DNA from: Akkermansia sp.
GTDB lineage: Bacteria; Verrucomicrobiota; Verrucomicrobiia; Verrucomicrobiales; Akkermansiaceae
NCBI GenBank assembly: GCA_017415555.1
Contig: JAFQGF010000003.1
Coordinates: 31,108-95,107, forward strand
DNA length: 64,000 nt
Direction: 5' to 3'
This document shows positions 26,368-35,765 of the stretch, in pieces (position 1 is the first letter of the stretch; the number at the start of each line of letters is the position of its first letter). A program made the translations under genes and the position numbers. The notes below the pieces were generated by a model, which was not told the DNA's origin, searched no databases, and was given only the letters and a program-made list of their open reading frames with translations.

Positions 26368-27174
26368 TTAATAATCCCCACGCATTTTCTGGGCGCGGTT
26401 CTGACCGGGCATGACGGGATAACGCTTCTTCTGTGCCGGGGTCATGACCGGACGTGGCTTGGGTACAACTGGTTGCACAACCGGACGTGGCTTGGGTACA
26501 ACAGGTCGAGCCACCGGAGCAGGGGGGACAACTGCCTGTGCAGCCGGACGCTGTACCTTTGCTGCGGGTTGCTGCTGTACTACCGTGGGCTCAGGTTTCG
26601 GCTTGGCAACAGGTTGGGAAGTCGGTTGTTGCTGTGCAACAACGGGTTTCGGCTCCGGCTTGGCTACGGCTTCCGGTGCAGGTTGTTGCTGTGCAACAAC
26701 AGGGGCGGTGACGGGTTGTGGCGCAGGTTCCAGTAAACCCGCCGGTAGCGGCGGCATGACAGGATTTTGCGCAGCCTGTCGCTGAGCAGGCTTGACGGCC
26801 GGCTTTTCCACAGGTTGGGGCGCTTGTACAACACTGGCCGGAGCAGGCTGTTTCTGTGCCACAACAGGCTTTGGTGACTGAGGAACTACAGCTTCCGGTT
26901 CCGGTTGTTTCTGCGTTATAACAGGTCTGGGAGCAGGTGGCGCAGGCTCCTGCAACTCGGCAGGAAGCGGAGGCAGAATGGGCGCTTCTTCTACCTTATT
27001 ATTAACAGGTTGCGCAGCGGGTTGAACCTGTTTGATACTAGGCGATGCTTTCTTAACGATAGGCTCACGGCCATGAACATTCGGGCGCCCCCAGCCTTCC
27101 TCATCGGAGAAAATGCATGATGTCAGAGCTGCAGAAAACGCAGCCATGCCGGAAAAGAGAATTAGTTTCTTCAT
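26368..27174 (-). CDS. Proline/glutamine-rich repeat lipoprotein
   Basis: A 268-residue lipoprotein (lipobox SAALTSC) whose mature part is almost entirely Pro, Gln, Ala, Val and Lys. Repeats such as PKPVVAQQQP and VVPKPRPV recur, with two longer blocks of the kind PPLPAxLxEPAP. It has no globular domain, so it may be a flexible spacer or envelope tether that reaches across the periplasm. It is 6 nt after the membrane protein gene and 16 nt before tlyA. Repeat copy number probably varies between strains. Confidence 0.78.
   Translation of the reverse strand: MKKLILFSGMAAFSAALTSCIFSDEEGWGRPNVHGREPIVKKASPSIKQVQPAAQPVNNKVEEAPILPPLPAELQEPAPPAPRPVITQKQPEPEAVVPQSPKPVVAQKQPAPASVVQAPQPVEKPAVKPAQRQAAQNPVMPPLPAGLLEPAPQPVTAPVVAQQQPAPEAVAKPEPKPVVAQQQPTSQPVAKPKPEPTVVQQQPAAKVQRPAAQAVVPPAPVARPVVPKPRPVVQPVVPKPRPVMTPAQKKRYPVMPGQNRAQKMRGDY
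26450..26700. repeat. Internal direct repeats in the proline-rich lipoprotein gene
   Basis: A unit beginning GGACGTGGCTTGGGTACAAC occurs twice about 30 bp apart near 26450-26500. A second unit (GGTTGTTGCTGTGCAACAAC) occurs near 26625 and again near 26680. The repeats encode the Pro/Gln/Val motifs and keep the frame. Confidence 0.75.
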
Positions 27175-27180
27175 AAAATA

Positions 27181-27636
27181 TTACATGTTAAAAAGTTGAG
27201 TAGCAAATGAAGCCATGGTGGACCAGGCATAAAATACTGTAAGTATGGCCATCAGGATAAAAGTGCGGTCTCTGGCCACGCGCTCATGCCTGTCATCCGC
27301 GCGCCCCGGGCGCAGACTTATCAGCATGATTACCGTAAATGCCAGCCAGGTAAAACCATACACGTTCTGCCATGCCGGAGAACGGAACAGAGAGGAACCG
27401 AAAAACAGCGTCAGGTAATATATGGAATGCGGCAACACGCTCAATATAGCGAACTCCGGCCTCAGCCGGCAGCCCGTATACAGACGCACCCATACAACGC
27501 CCCAGGTCACGATGATGAACAGAAAGACCAACAGCAGCATCAACCCGGACGTGCCCAACAGACCCGTCAGCAAGGGGCCGCAGCTCAACAGAACGAATAA
27601 GGGTACCGCCGCGTAGATGTAATTCAGGCGCTTCAT
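27181..27636 (-). CDS. Multi-pass membrane hypothetical protein
   Basis: A 151-residue integral membrane protein with about four helices (PLFVLLSCGPLLTGLL; LMLLLVFLFIIVTWGVVW; FTWLAFTVIMLISL; FILMAILTVFYAW). Charged loops hold RLYTGCRLRPE and GRADDRHERVARD. No known motif is seen. It lies between osmC (4 nt) and the Pro-rich lipoprotein gene (6 nt) on one transcript. Confidence 0.75.
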   Translation of the reverse strand: MKRLNYIYAAVPLFVLLSCGPLLTGLLGTSGLMLLLVFLFIIVTWGVVWVRLYTGCRLRPEFAILSVLPHSIYYLTLFFGSSLFRSPAWQNVYGFTWLAFTVIMLISLRPGRADDRHERVARDRTFILMAILTVFYAWSTMASFATQLFNM

Positions 27637-27640
27637 GGGC

Positions 27641-28048
27641 TCAGCCTATCCAATTCCAGGTAATCGGTACCTCAATCTCAGGATGAAGGCTCAGCATGGC
27701 AGGACTACCAAGCACACACTCATTCAGAGCAGCTTTGTGCGGATTCTCCTCAGGCAGCGTCACGTTTATCGTTGTCTCAATCCTGGCAATGCGGCGGGGA
27801 TTGGCGCTCATTATTTTTCCAACCTCTATCGTTGTACCACGTAAATCCAGATTCTCTTTCTCCGCATAAATACCCATGATGGTTGCCATACAAGCGGCCA
27901 TGGCAGAACACATCAAATCCGTAGGTGAGAATGATTCGCCTTTGCCATGATTATCCACGGGCGCATCTGTGCTGACGCTGGCACCACTCGGCCCATGCTC
28001 CAGCTCACAATGCAGACCACCGTTATATGTCATTTTACACTTTACCAT
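27641..28048 (-). CDS. OsmC/Ohr family peroxide-reducing protein
   Basis: A 135-residue OsmC-like protein. The family is a thiol peroxidase acting on organic hydroperoxides; the two reactive cysteines appear as TDLMCSAMAACMAT, 8 residues apart, somewhat closer than in classical OsmC/Ohr, so it belongs to the broader YhfA/OsmC-like group. The start at 28048 lies 6 nt after a strong -10. It heads a four-gene minus-strand operon. Confidence 0.9.
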   Translation of the reverse strand: MVKCKMTYNGGLHCELEHGPSGASVSTDAPVDNHGKGESFSPTDLMCSAMAACMATIMGIYAEKENLDLRGTTIEVGKIMSANPRRIARIETTINVTLPEENPHKAALNECVLGSPAMLSLHPEIEVPITWNWIG

Positions 28049-28054
28049 GCCAAC

Positions 28055-28083
28055 ATTCTACACGGGGCAGTCTCTGCCGTCAA
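28055..28083 (-). promoter_or_regulatory. Promoter of the osmC operon
   Basis: TTGACG (28078-28083), 17 nt, TAGAAT (28055-28060) on the minus strand; the -10 ends 6 nt before the ATG at 28048. Confidence 0.7.
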
Positions 28084-28222
28084 GGTAGAAAAAATGTCTG
28101 CATCCGAATTTCTCGCTCCATATCACGACAAAAGACAGAAATTTACAACTTCGCATAATACGTGTAATGCATAATTATATTTACGTATCATGACAGCGAG
28201 AACGGGATAACGTACTTTCAAC

Positions 28223-28250
28223 TTGAAAAGCTGAGAAAAGCTGGTAGTAT
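28223..28250 (+). promoter_or_regulatory. Promoter of the Gld-like ABC cluster
   Basis: TTGAAA (28223-28228), 16 nt, TAGTAT (28245-28250), 11 nt before the ATG at 28262. Upstream, an AT-rich stretch holds two GCATAAT direct repeats 16 bp apart (28153 and 28169). Confidence 0.55.
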
Positions 28251-28261
28251 AGAGGACGCGT

Positions 28262-29200
28262 ATGAGCATGGTGATTGCAGAGCATTTACACAAAACGTTC
28301 GGTCGCTTCACGGCTGTGAAGGATGCGACGTTTACGATAGACAAAGGAGAGATTGTGGGATTTCTCGGACCGAACGGAGCCGGAAAAACGACCACGATGA
28401 AAATGCTTACGGGCTATTTACCGCCCACAGCCGGTTCTGCGAGCATAGCCGGATACGACATACTGGATAATCCGCTGGAAGCCCGACGACACCTAGGCTA
28501 TATGCCGGAAAATGTGCCGCTCTACGATGACATGCGCGTGTACGAGTATCTGGACTACCGTGCCCGACTCAAAGGGATATGCGGCAAGTCAGTACGCACT
28601 CAGATAGGAGAAGTCATTGACAAATGCGGGCTGGAGCCAAAGCGCAAGAATCTTATCAACACCCTTTCCAAGGGCTATCGGCAGCGTGTAGGCCTGGCAG
28701 ATGCCCTGCTGGGCAACCCGGATTTGCTGATACTGGACGAGCCAACTAATGGTCTTGACCCCAATCAGATACGCCAGATACGCGAACTGATACGCGCCCT
28801 ATCCGAGAATCACACCGTCATACTTTCCACACACATTCTGCACGAGGTGGAAATGATTTGCAACAAAGTTATCATTATTGACCAAGGCGAAATCAAAGCC
28901 GCTGACACCCCGGCAAATCTTACGCGCAACCTGCGTGCCGCCGGGCGCGTAACGATTGAGTATAAGGGAGATTTGAATACAATCGTTTCCGAACTGGAAG
29001 CATTTGAACCCGTCAAGAAAGTCATTGTGGAAGATAGCAGTGATGGCTGGAACCGCCTGATGGTGCGCGCCGAACCCGGCACCGACACTCGTGAGAAAGC
29101 TGCGGCCATTATCACGGCTCACGGCTTCCCCATCCGCCACATATACCGCCATATACCGAGTCTCGAAGACGTGTTTGTGGAAATGACACGCCGAGATTAA
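28262..29200 (+). CDS. ABC transporter ATP-binding protein, GldA-like
   Basis: A 312-residue ABC ATPase for the permease encoded next. Walker A GPNGAGKTT, signature LSKGYRQRVGLADALLGNP, Walker B LLILDEPTNGLDP and the switch STHILHEVE are all present. The C-terminal 90 residues are the extension usual for ABC-2 type exporters of the GldA group. It heads a plus-strand run of eight closely spaced genes. The substrate is unknown; gliding itself is not implied by this alone. Confidence 0.92.
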   Translation: MSMVIAEHLHKTFGRFTAVKDATFTIDKGEIVGFLGPNGAGKTTTMKMLTGYLPPTAGSASIAGYDILDNPLEARRHLGYMPENVPLYDDMRVYEYLDYRARLKGICGKSVRTQIGEVIDKCGLEPKRKNLINTLSKGYRQRVGLADALLGNPDLLILDEPTNGLDPNQIRQIRELIRALSENHTVILSTHILHEVEMICNKVIIIDQGEIKAADTPANLTRNLRAAGRVTIEYKGDLNTIVSELEAFEPVKKVIVEDSSDGWNRLMVRAEPGTDTREKAAAIITAHGFPIRHIYRHIPSLEDVFVEMTRRD

Positions 29201-29228
29201 CACCAGCCCCCTTCCCGATTTTACGATA

Positions 29229-30050
29229 ATGGATAACGATACCAATACCATTTCCCGCACCACCAGTAGCCTCTCTACACTCTGGACAATTTACCGCAAA
29301 GAACTCAAGGGTTATCTCGGCGTTCCCTTCGGCTGGGTAATTCTTGGTTGCACCATGGCACTGCAGGGCTTCATTCTGCAGGCTGTCCTACAGGTCATGA
29401 CCCACGCCACGGGCAATGGCGTCATGTACCACATGCTGGACAACATGAACTTCTGGTTCTACTTCATCTTTATCTTCCCGCTCATTACCATGCGCTGTTT
29501 TGCGGAGGAAGAACGACAGGGTACGCTTGAGGGACTTCTTACAGCCCCGGTCACAACAACTCAGATTGTGCTGGGCAAGTATTTTGCTGCCTACACCTTC
29601 TACCTGCTCCTCTGGCTGCCCATGCTGCTGTATCCCACAGTAAGCCGCATTGGAAATTGGTACACAGAGATGCGCTATGGTATTCAGCCGGAGGGTATCA
29701 TCACCTACATGCTGGCAGACTGGGTTGGTCCGTACCTGATACTTGCGCTCTGTGGGGCTTTCTTCATAGCTCTTGGGCTGCTCTGCTCGGCTATGTCCCG
29801 CAGCCAGATTATTGCAGCCATATTGAGCACCTGCCTCATGATTATGTACTACTTCATGGGCAGAGTAACAGAGCTGTGGGGAGAGTTTCCCGCGGCTCCG
29901 ATATTCCATTATCTCTCCTGCACGGAGCAGATTCGTTCCTTTGCAAGCGGCGTGATTGACACCCGCCCAATTGTTCTCTACATATCCATGGCCATATTCA
30001 CGCTTGCGCTCACCAAGCGCGTTGTGGATTATCGTCGCTGGACCCGCTGA
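29229..30050 (+). CDS. ABC-2 type permease, GldF-like
   Basis: A 273-residue membrane permease with about six helices. It contains MRCFAEEERQGTLEGLLTAPVTTTQIVLGK, split here by me as MRCFAEEERQGTLEG and LLTAPVTTTQIVLGK, which is characteristic of the GldF/ABC-2 exporter group. It pairs with the upstream ATPase (28 nt away) and the GldG-like protein downstream. Confidence 0.9.
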   Translation: MDNDTNTISRTTSSLSTLWTIYRKELKGYLGVPFGWVILGCTMALQGFILQAVLQVMTHATGNGVMYHMLDNMNFWFYFIFIFPLITMRCFAEEERQGTLEGLLTAPVTTTQIVLGKYFAAYTFYLLLWLPMLLYPTVSRIGNWYTEMRYGIQPEGIITYMLADWVGPYLILALCGAFFIALGLLCSAMSRSQIIAAILSTCLMIMYYFMGRVTELWGEFPAAPIFHYLSCTEQIRSFASGVIDTRPIVLYISMAIFTLALTKRVVDYRRWTR

Positions 30051-30080
30051 ACCTGAACACCCATCATCTTCCGAAACAAC

Positions 30081-31604
30081 ATGAGAAAGAAAAACTTTAC
30101 GGGGCATCCGGATGCCCGCCGCCCCAAGGGGAATCCCCTGGCCTGGATAAACCTGCTGTTGCTCTCCATCATCGTGCTGGCCTGTAACTATATAGGCTGC
30201 AGGGAATATGCCCGCACTGACCTCTCCGAACAGGAAAGCTACTCCATCTCCGAGCGCACACTCAACGTGCTGAGCAGCGATCGCATCCGCAAACGCGAAA
30301 CACCCATTCACATCATCTTCGCATTCCAGCGCACCGCGACTGGCTACGCCCGCATGTATTCCCTGCTGGAGGAATATGTGCGCCACGGTAATGGGAAGAT
30401 TGTCGTAGAGTGTTTCGACCCGCTGAGAGACCCCAACCGCGCCCGACAGATTTCCCAGATTTACGGCGTTGATTTTGATCAGAACCTTTGTGTGGTAGAC
30501 GCCCGAGCAGACAACACAAAGCCGCTGCGCGCCTTCGAGGAAAATCGCAGCGAACGCAAGCATGTGCGTATACGCCCCGGTGCATCCTTCATGAAGTATG
30601 AAGTGCTGCCGGATGAGAGCAAGCGCATCGTGGCACTCATGATGGACGAGGTGCTCTGCTCGGCCATCACAGAAGCAGTGGAAGGCGAGATGCGCCGCAT
30701 GTGTGTTGTTGAAGGCAAAGGCGGAGTCTCCCGCGATGACCAGACACTACTGGAAACACTGGGACTTATCACCGGCTCTCTCAATATTCAGCTTTCCTGG
30801 GTTAATCTGAGCGAGGTGGAAATGCTGCCGGAAAACACAGAAGGCCTTATCATCATTTCACCTCAGACCGATTTTACTGAGGGTGAAATGCGTGTGGTAC
30901 GCGAATTCTGGGAGCGCGAGGGACGCAACGCCATCTATGTGGCGCTCGACCCCACCAACACCAATCTCCCCATGCTCTACCGCTTTCTGCGTGAGCAGGG
31001 AATTCGCCCCAATGCCGACCGCGTGCTGCTGCGTAATCGCAAGCGCGCATATTACGACATCTCCGCCGTCATGCCCAAGGGGCTCAACTGCACAAAAGCT
31101 TTCTGGAACAACACCACCCAAGTGGACGGCCAGTCCATGTCGCTCACTCTGGAACATGGTGATGAAAACATGGCGGCCATCCGCAAGCTGACCACATATC
31201 CCCTGCTCATGAGCACAAATGAGTATTATGGCGAGACCAGCCGAGACCTGGATCCCATCTTCAATCCCCAGGAAGATCTGGAAGGGCCGCTCTGCCTGCA
31301 AGCAGCCGTCACCCGTGGTAGCAACAATTCCCCCAACAATCTCTCCACCCTCATTGTGACCGGTAATATCGATATGCTCACCAGGGAAAATGCTCGCAAG
31401 GAACAAACCGATTATCTGCGTTCCATTTGGGCCTGGATGGTTCACCGCCCGGAATATGCCGGCAAGAGTGCCAATCAGGATCTCACGCTCAAGATTGACC
31501 TGAACCGTCATACCCGCAGCGCTGTGGAGCACATTACCCTCATTATCATGCCGGTGCTCACTCTGCTGATAGCCCTGGGCATCTGGAACGCCCGCCGCCA
31601 CTGA
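30081..31604 (+). CDS. GldG-like ABC auxiliary protein
   Basis: A 507-residue protein with an N-terminal membrane helix (LAWINLLLLSIIVLACNYIG), a large extracytoplasmic region and a C-terminal helix (LIIMPVLTLLIALGIW) before a short basic tail. The first domain has the GldG pattern (YSISERTLNVLSS, then a thioredoxin-like beta part with PIHIIFAF). In the Gld system GldG joins GldF and GldA; whether this one works in motility, export or envelope building is open. Confidence 0.88.
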   Translation: MRKKNFTGHPDARRPKGNPLAWINLLLLSIIVLACNYIGCREYARTDLSEQESYSISERTLNVLSSDRIRKRETPIHIIFAFQRTATGYARMYSLLEEYVRHGNGKIVVECFDPLRDPNRARQISQIYGVDFDQNLCVVDARADNTKPLRAFEENRSERKHVRIRPGASFMKYEVLPDESKRIVALMMDEVLCSAITEAVEGEMRRMCVVEGKGGVSRDDQTLLETLGLITGSLNIQLSWVNLSEVEMLPENTEGLIIISPQTDFTEGEMRVVREFWEREGRNAIYVALDPTNTNLPMLYRFLREQGIRPNADRVLLRNRKRAYYDISAVMPKGLNCTKAFWNNTTQVDGQSMSLTLEHGDENMAAIRKLTTYPLLMSTNEYYGETSRDLDPIFNPQEDLEGPLCLQAAVTRGSNNSPNNLSTLIVTGNIDMLTRENARKEQTDYLRSIWAWMVHRPEYAGKSANQDLTLKIDLNRHTRSAVEHITLIIMPVLTLLIALGIWNARRH

Positions 31605-31624
31605 TCCCCTGCACCGCCACACCC

Positions 31625-33904
31625 ATGCGCAGAATCCTCTCATCCATTCTCCTGTCTCTCGCCGCCATTCTGAGCGTGACGGCAGCAGTGTTCCTGACAA
31701 TAGACGGGAACCTGGCACGCCTGACCGGCTGGTACAGCTTTAAGCAGGGAATGCCGCTTTTCACAGCAGAAAACACAGACCGCATACCCGATGTCTCCTG
31801 GATGCGTTTGCGCGACCTGCACGACAGTATCAGCTGCGTCCGGGAAAAAGATGGTACCTGGTGGATTGAAAGCCCCTTCCGGGACCGCCTTAATCCGGCG
31901 GTGGCGGATGCTATTCTTAACTTCACAGCCAGAGCTCGTGTGGTAGATACCCTGCCGTTGGACAAAACAACGCGTCCTCGCCTCCGAGAATTCGGCGTAC
32001 AGTCTAACCCACACGAAATTACCCTGAAAGCACCGGTAAACGATGATCCGTCGGACCTGACTACCATTGCCCGCTACACGCTGGGCAGTGCTTCACCCTG
32101 GCTGGCAGATGCCGGAGACGGCAAAAGTGTGATTCCCACCACCTACCTTCGCACGAATTTCTATGGCAAGGACAAGCGGATACACGTTGTCAGCGGTAAC
32201 ATTCTCAGCATCTTCAAGGAAGGCCTGGCTTCCCTGCGCGACCCCAGACCCCTGCTCTTCGAACCGGACAAACTCCGGAAAATCGAGATTGCAGAAGAGG
32301 ACTCCAAAACACAGCCACTAGTTGTGATGCGAGCCAGTGCCGAATCTGCATGGAATATATGTTCCCCCTGCCTCACGGCTGCAGATCAGGATAAGATGAA
32401 TAACCTGACCGCCTCTCTGGTGAACCTCCAGGCTGTAAAGGTGGAGAACAGGAGCGACCTGGGCAGCATCCCGACCCCGCTGCGCTATACTATCCGCCTC
32501 ACCACTGAGGGGGCAACTTCCCCCATAGAGCTGAAGATATATGCCAGTTTTGCCTCGTCGGCAGATGGGCAGAGTCTCTGTTATGCCACAGTGAGCAATC
32601 GTGACGCGGTCTTTACCCTGCAAGCAGAACCCCGAGTCAGTCGCAAGGGTAGTTACTCCCGCCTTGTCAACAGTATCTGCAATCTCCCTGTATTACCCTC
32701 CGATGTGATGGCAAAAATCAAATCCGGTGCCGGTACCGTATACACGGAGGAACTCCCCCTCAGCCTCAACGAGCTGCGTTCTCTCAAATTTACCAACGTC
32801 GTGGATAAGGATGTGGAGCGCATTGTCCTTACAGCTCACGACAGCAAGGAATCCCTGCGCCTGCTGCTCATTCCCGGCGACATTGAGAGCGAGGTAAGCG
32901 ACACCTGGATGTATTCCGTGGGCAAGATTCCTTTTGCCAGGGCAGAAGAACAGATAGTGCGCCGCTTCATCAACGGCTTGGGCAGCATCCCGGTGCGAGG
33001 TATCGAGGCAGACCTGCCAGCCGACCCCGCCGAGCGAGAGCGAATCATTGCTCATTACGGGCTCCACACCCCCTACTACAGCCTCTACCTGCGCCCCAAG
33101 TCCTGCCTGTACCGGGCCACGCTCTACGGGGTGGATTTGCCGCTGGTGAAAGATCGTGCGGCTCGCGTCTTCTACATCGCGCGTTATCGTGACCCCGTAA
33201 CGGGCAAAGGACGCTGGATTGGCATGGAGATGGGCGGCAATACCATCTATCACCTCAGCACGCGCTTGACGCGTACGTTGTCGCTGAACCCGAACACCTG
33301 GCGTGCACGCAACATCGTCAGCTTCCCCATTTCAGCCCTGCGCCGGTTGACACTGGGCTACCAGCAGGCACCCCTGGCGCTGGATTACGACTATATCGGC
33401 GAGACCTGGTCCGGCACATTGAACGGAGAGGATGTTACGCCGCGCATCAATCCGCACCGCGCCCAGTATTACATACGCCAGTTGCAGAAGCTCAAAGTTT
33501 CCGAGTGGCTGGATTCGGATGATGAATATGCCTTAGAAAGCCTGAAGACCCCGGTCTTCAGTGTGCGACTGGAACTGGAAATAACTGATTACTCTGATGC
33601 GGAAGCAGTCGTAATGGAACAGTCTGATCTGGATTACGACACCCTGGATCCTACAGGGGCAGACTCCCGAAAAGAAAAGGCAAAGGAAGCACTTACCGAA
33701 AAAACGGAAACAGATGCAGCCCTGCGAAATGTGGCGCTGCAGGAGCGCAAAACGCACAGCGAGACTGTAACAATTGAACTGGCACCTTCCACAGAAGCAG
33801 GCGATACACCATTCTTCTATGGTCGCATTGTGGAAACCGGAGAAATCTTCACGCTGCCCTTTAACGATGCCCAGGGACTGGCCGGCAGCATACTCGACAT
33901 GTAA
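31625..33904 (+). CDS. DUF4340 domain protein
   Basis: A 759-residue protein with one N-terminal membrane helix (MRRILSSILLSLAAILSVTAAVFLT, here read as residues 1-25) and a long beta-rich exterior part. Segments such as VREKDGTWWIESPF and the repeated WxL/V strands are typical of DUF4340 proteins, which are usually encoded after GldF/GldG pairs. It lies 20 nt after the GldG-like gene. Probably the fourth component of this ABC system. Confidence 0.85.
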   Translation: MRRILSSILLSLAAILSVTAAVFLTIDGNLARLTGWYSFKQGMPLFTAENTDRIPDVSWMRLRDLHDSISCVREKDGTWWIESPFRDRLNPAVADAILNFTARARVVDTLPLDKTTRPRLREFGVQSNPHEITLKAPVNDDPSDLTTIARYTLGSASPWLADAGDGKSVIPTTYLRTNFYGKDKRIHVVSGNILSIFKEGLASLRDPRPLLFEPDKLRKIEIAEEDSKTQPLVVMRASAESAWNICSPCLTAADQDKMNNLTASLVNLQAVKVENRSDLGSIPTPLRYTIRLTTEGATSPIELKIYASFASSADGQSLCYATVSNRDAVFTLQAEPRVSRKGSYSRLVNSICNLPVLPSDVMAKIKSGAGTVYTEELPLSLNELRSLKFTNVVDKDVERIVLTAHDSKESLRLLLIPGDIESEVSDTWMYSVGKIPFARAEEQIVRRFINGLGSIPVRGIEADLPADPAERERIIAHYGLHTPYYSLYLRPKSCLYRATLYGVDLPLVKDRAARVFYIARYRDPVTGKGRWIGMEMGGNTIYHLSTRLTRTLSLNPNTWRARNIVSFPISALRRLTLGYQQAPLALDYDYIGETWSGTLNGEDVTPRINPHRAQYYIRQLQKLKVSEWLDSDDEYALESLKTPVFSVRLELEITDYSDAEAVVMEQSDLDYDTLDPTGADSRKEKAKEALTEKTETDAALRNVALQERKTHSETVTIELAPSTEAGDTPFFYGRIVETGEIFTLPFNDAQGLAGSILDM

Positions 33905-33917
33905 AGAGAGAACAGCT

Positions 33918-34766
33918 ATGTGGGTCTGGAAAAAAACAATTGCCAGAAGGAACGAAGAAGACTGGCAGGAACGTGTGGGCAACATGCCCGGCGCTGTATT
34001 CAGCGAAGCCTTTCAGGCAGAGCGTCTTAATATTGATGTATACACGGAAACGGAAGAAGAGGCACTGATACTGGAAGCCTGCTATGGCGGCAAAGCCGAG
34101 GAGATTCAGACAGTAGATTGGGTGGCGGCTACAGCCCCGGAAAACACGCCTCCACTTGTTATCCGCGACCGCCTTGTCATCTCTGCCAGTGCGGATACTG
34201 ACGTCCTGCAAAAACTGCAGCAGAAATACCCCGACAGAATCATCCTTACTTTCCCGGCAGAACGCGCATTCGGTACCGGGAATCACGCCACAACCTCCAC
34301 CTGCCTGCGTATGCTTTGTGATGAAGCAAAAAAACGCCGTACCCCCTGGACACTCACAGACATTGGCTGCGGTACGGGTGTGCTGGCTCTGGCTGGATTG
34401 AGACTGGGGGCACAGCGTGCCATCAGTTTTGATTTTGACCCCATCGCGGTGGAGGTAGCGGCTCACAACATCGCCCGCAACGGCGGCGCAGACAATCTCA
34501 ACCTCTTCAGAGCAGATGTTTTTGAGTGGAGCCCGGCACCCGGAGAACAGGCAGACATCGTACTGGCCAACCTTTTCTCCACCGTTTTGCAGAAGGCTTT
34601 CCCCCGACTGCTGGCGGCCATGAAACCAGAGGGCATTCTTATCATTTCCGGTATTCTCAACACCCAGGCTCAGGAAACCCTTGCTGCGGCGGAAGCCGTC
34701 GGACTGCGTGTACTCAAAGTGGTAAGCCGGGGTAAATGGACGACCGCCAAACTGACAAACGCATGA
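33918..34766 (+). CDS. prmA: Ribosomal protein L11 methyltransferase PrmA
   Basis: Trimethylates ribosomal protein L11 at several amino groups. The 282-residue protein has the characteristic substrate loop AFGTGNHATT, the SAM motif DIGCGTGVLALAGLRLGA and the ADIVLANLFS segment (the family motif is D-x-x-x-A-N-I). Length is close to normal (about 290). The ATG at 33918 is used; more upstream ATGs lie inside the preceding gene. It sits between the ABC genes and tsaB and overlaps tsaB by ATGA. Confidence 0.93.
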   Translation: MWVWKKTIARRNEEDWQERVGNMPGAVFSEAFQAERLNIDVYTETEEEALILEACYGGKAEEIQTVDWVAATAPENTPPLVIRDRLVISASADTDVLQKLQQKYPDRIILTFPAERAFGTGNHATTSTCLRMLCDEAKKRRTPWTLTDIGCGTGVLALAGLRLGAQRAISFDFDPIAVEVAAHNIARNGGADNLNLFRADVFEWSPAPGEQADIVLANLFSTVLQKAFPRLLAAMKPEGILIISGILNTQAQETLAAAEAVGLRVLKVVSRGKWTTAKLTNA

Positions 34767-35395
34767 ATATACTGGCCATCGAATGTTCCCATCCAAGAGC
34801 TTCTCTCTGTCTCTCGCTGGAGGGTAAAATGACCATAACTGCTCACTGGGAAGCCGAGCGTAACCACGATTCCTACCTCTTCCCTGCCTTGCAACGGGCT
34901 CTGGAATCCCTGGCAGACAAGCCGCTGGACTATGTGCTGGTGGGCGCCGGCCCGGGAAGCTATGGCGGCGTGCGCGTGGCTCTGGCCGCGGCTGTAGGTA
35001 TTTCCACGGTGAAAGGGGCAAAGGTAGTAGCCGTAGGCTCCTGGGATTCGCTTGCAGAAGATGGCAGCTGCATCATCTCCGATGCCCGAAGGGGCGGATG
35101 GACGCTAAGGCGTGCGGATGGGCGCATCGAAGTACTCTCTACCCCTGCCTTGCTGACAGAAATCGGAAACGGCCTCGTAGTATCCTCCATAGAAAGTGCA
35201 GAGGTGCTGGAAAAAGCCGGTATAACAGCACAACGCACCTCCCTGCAGCCCACGGCAGAAGGACTGGTGAGAAGCTGGTACGCCCTTTCCCCCGAGCACC
35301 GCGTCGAACTCGCTGCCAGACCGGCTGAGCCCATATATGTGCGCCCGCCTCACATTACCGAGGCCAAACGCAAACCCTGGGAAGTCCGGAACTGA
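34763..35395 (+). CDS. tsaB: tRNA threonylcarbamoyladenosine biosynthesis protein TsaB
   Basis: TsaB is the ASKHA-fold partner of TsaD and TsaE that makes t6A37 in tRNA. The 210-residue protein starts MNILAIECSHPRASLCL and has the signature GAGPGSYGGVRVALAAAVG. Length is normal. Its ATG overlaps the prmA stop, so two translation-related genes are coupled here. No tsaC, tsaD or tsaE is in the window. Confidence 0.93.
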   Translation: MNILAIECSHPRASLCLSLEGKMTITAHWEAERNHDSYLFPALQRALESLADKPLDYVLVGAGPGSYGGVRVALAAAVGISTVKGAKVVAVGSWDSLAEDGSCIISDARRGGWTLRRADGRIEVLSTPALLTEIGNGLVVSSIESAEVLEKAGITAQRTSLQPTAEGLVRSWYALSPEHRVELAARPAEPIYVRPPHITEAKRKPWEVRN

Positions 35396-35408
35396 CGTAT
35401 ATATCCCC

Positions 35409-35765
35409 ATGACAGATAACGCCCCCATCATCCACACCTGTCAGCGCTGCGGTGCCTGCTGTCGCTGGGAGGGAGACGTTTGCCTGACGGATGCGGATAT
35501 TACCGCCATTGCGGCCTATCTCGGCATGTCGGAGGAGTCTTTTATCGACCGCTATTGTCGCCTGCAACGCAACAGGCGCGGCTTGTCTCTCATTGATGCC
35601 GACAATGGTAATGGTCCCTGCTGTATGCTGACCCCGGAGGGATGCCGCATTCAGCCGGTCAAGCCACAGCAATGCCGTGATTTTCCCCATAAATGGAACT
35701 TTCCCGGCTGGGAACAACGATGCCCCGGCGCGGGAAAAACAAGCTATACCCCGCCTACACCATGA
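35409..35765 (+). CDS. YkgJ family cysteine-cluster protein
   Basis: A 118-residue member of the YkgJ (UPF0153) family, small cytoplasmic proteins with Cys-rich metal or Fe-S sites. The cluster reads CQRCGACCRWEGDVC near the N-terminus, followed by GPCCML, EGC and QQCRDFP. It is 13 nt after tsaB and overlaps the next gene by ATGA. Function is unproven in the family. Confidence 0.88.
   Translation: MTDNAPIIHTCQRCGACCRWEGDVCLTDADITAIAAYLGMSEESFIDRYCRLQRNRRGLSLIDADNGNGPCCMLTPEGCRIQPVKPQQCRDFPHKWNFPGWEQRCPGAGKTSYTPPTP

Noticed and set aside
26444..26785. Gly/Thr/Cys-rich plus-strand frames opposite the proline-rich lipoprotein
   Set aside because: They are mirror images of the repeats; the minus-strand frame has the signal peptide and operon context.
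29388..30563. Minus-strand reading frame of 391 codons
   Set aside because: Antisense to the GldF- and GldG-like genes.
33774..33917. Upstream start for prmA
   Set aside because: This part lies within the DUF4340 gene in another frame; the family start matches the ATG at 33918.
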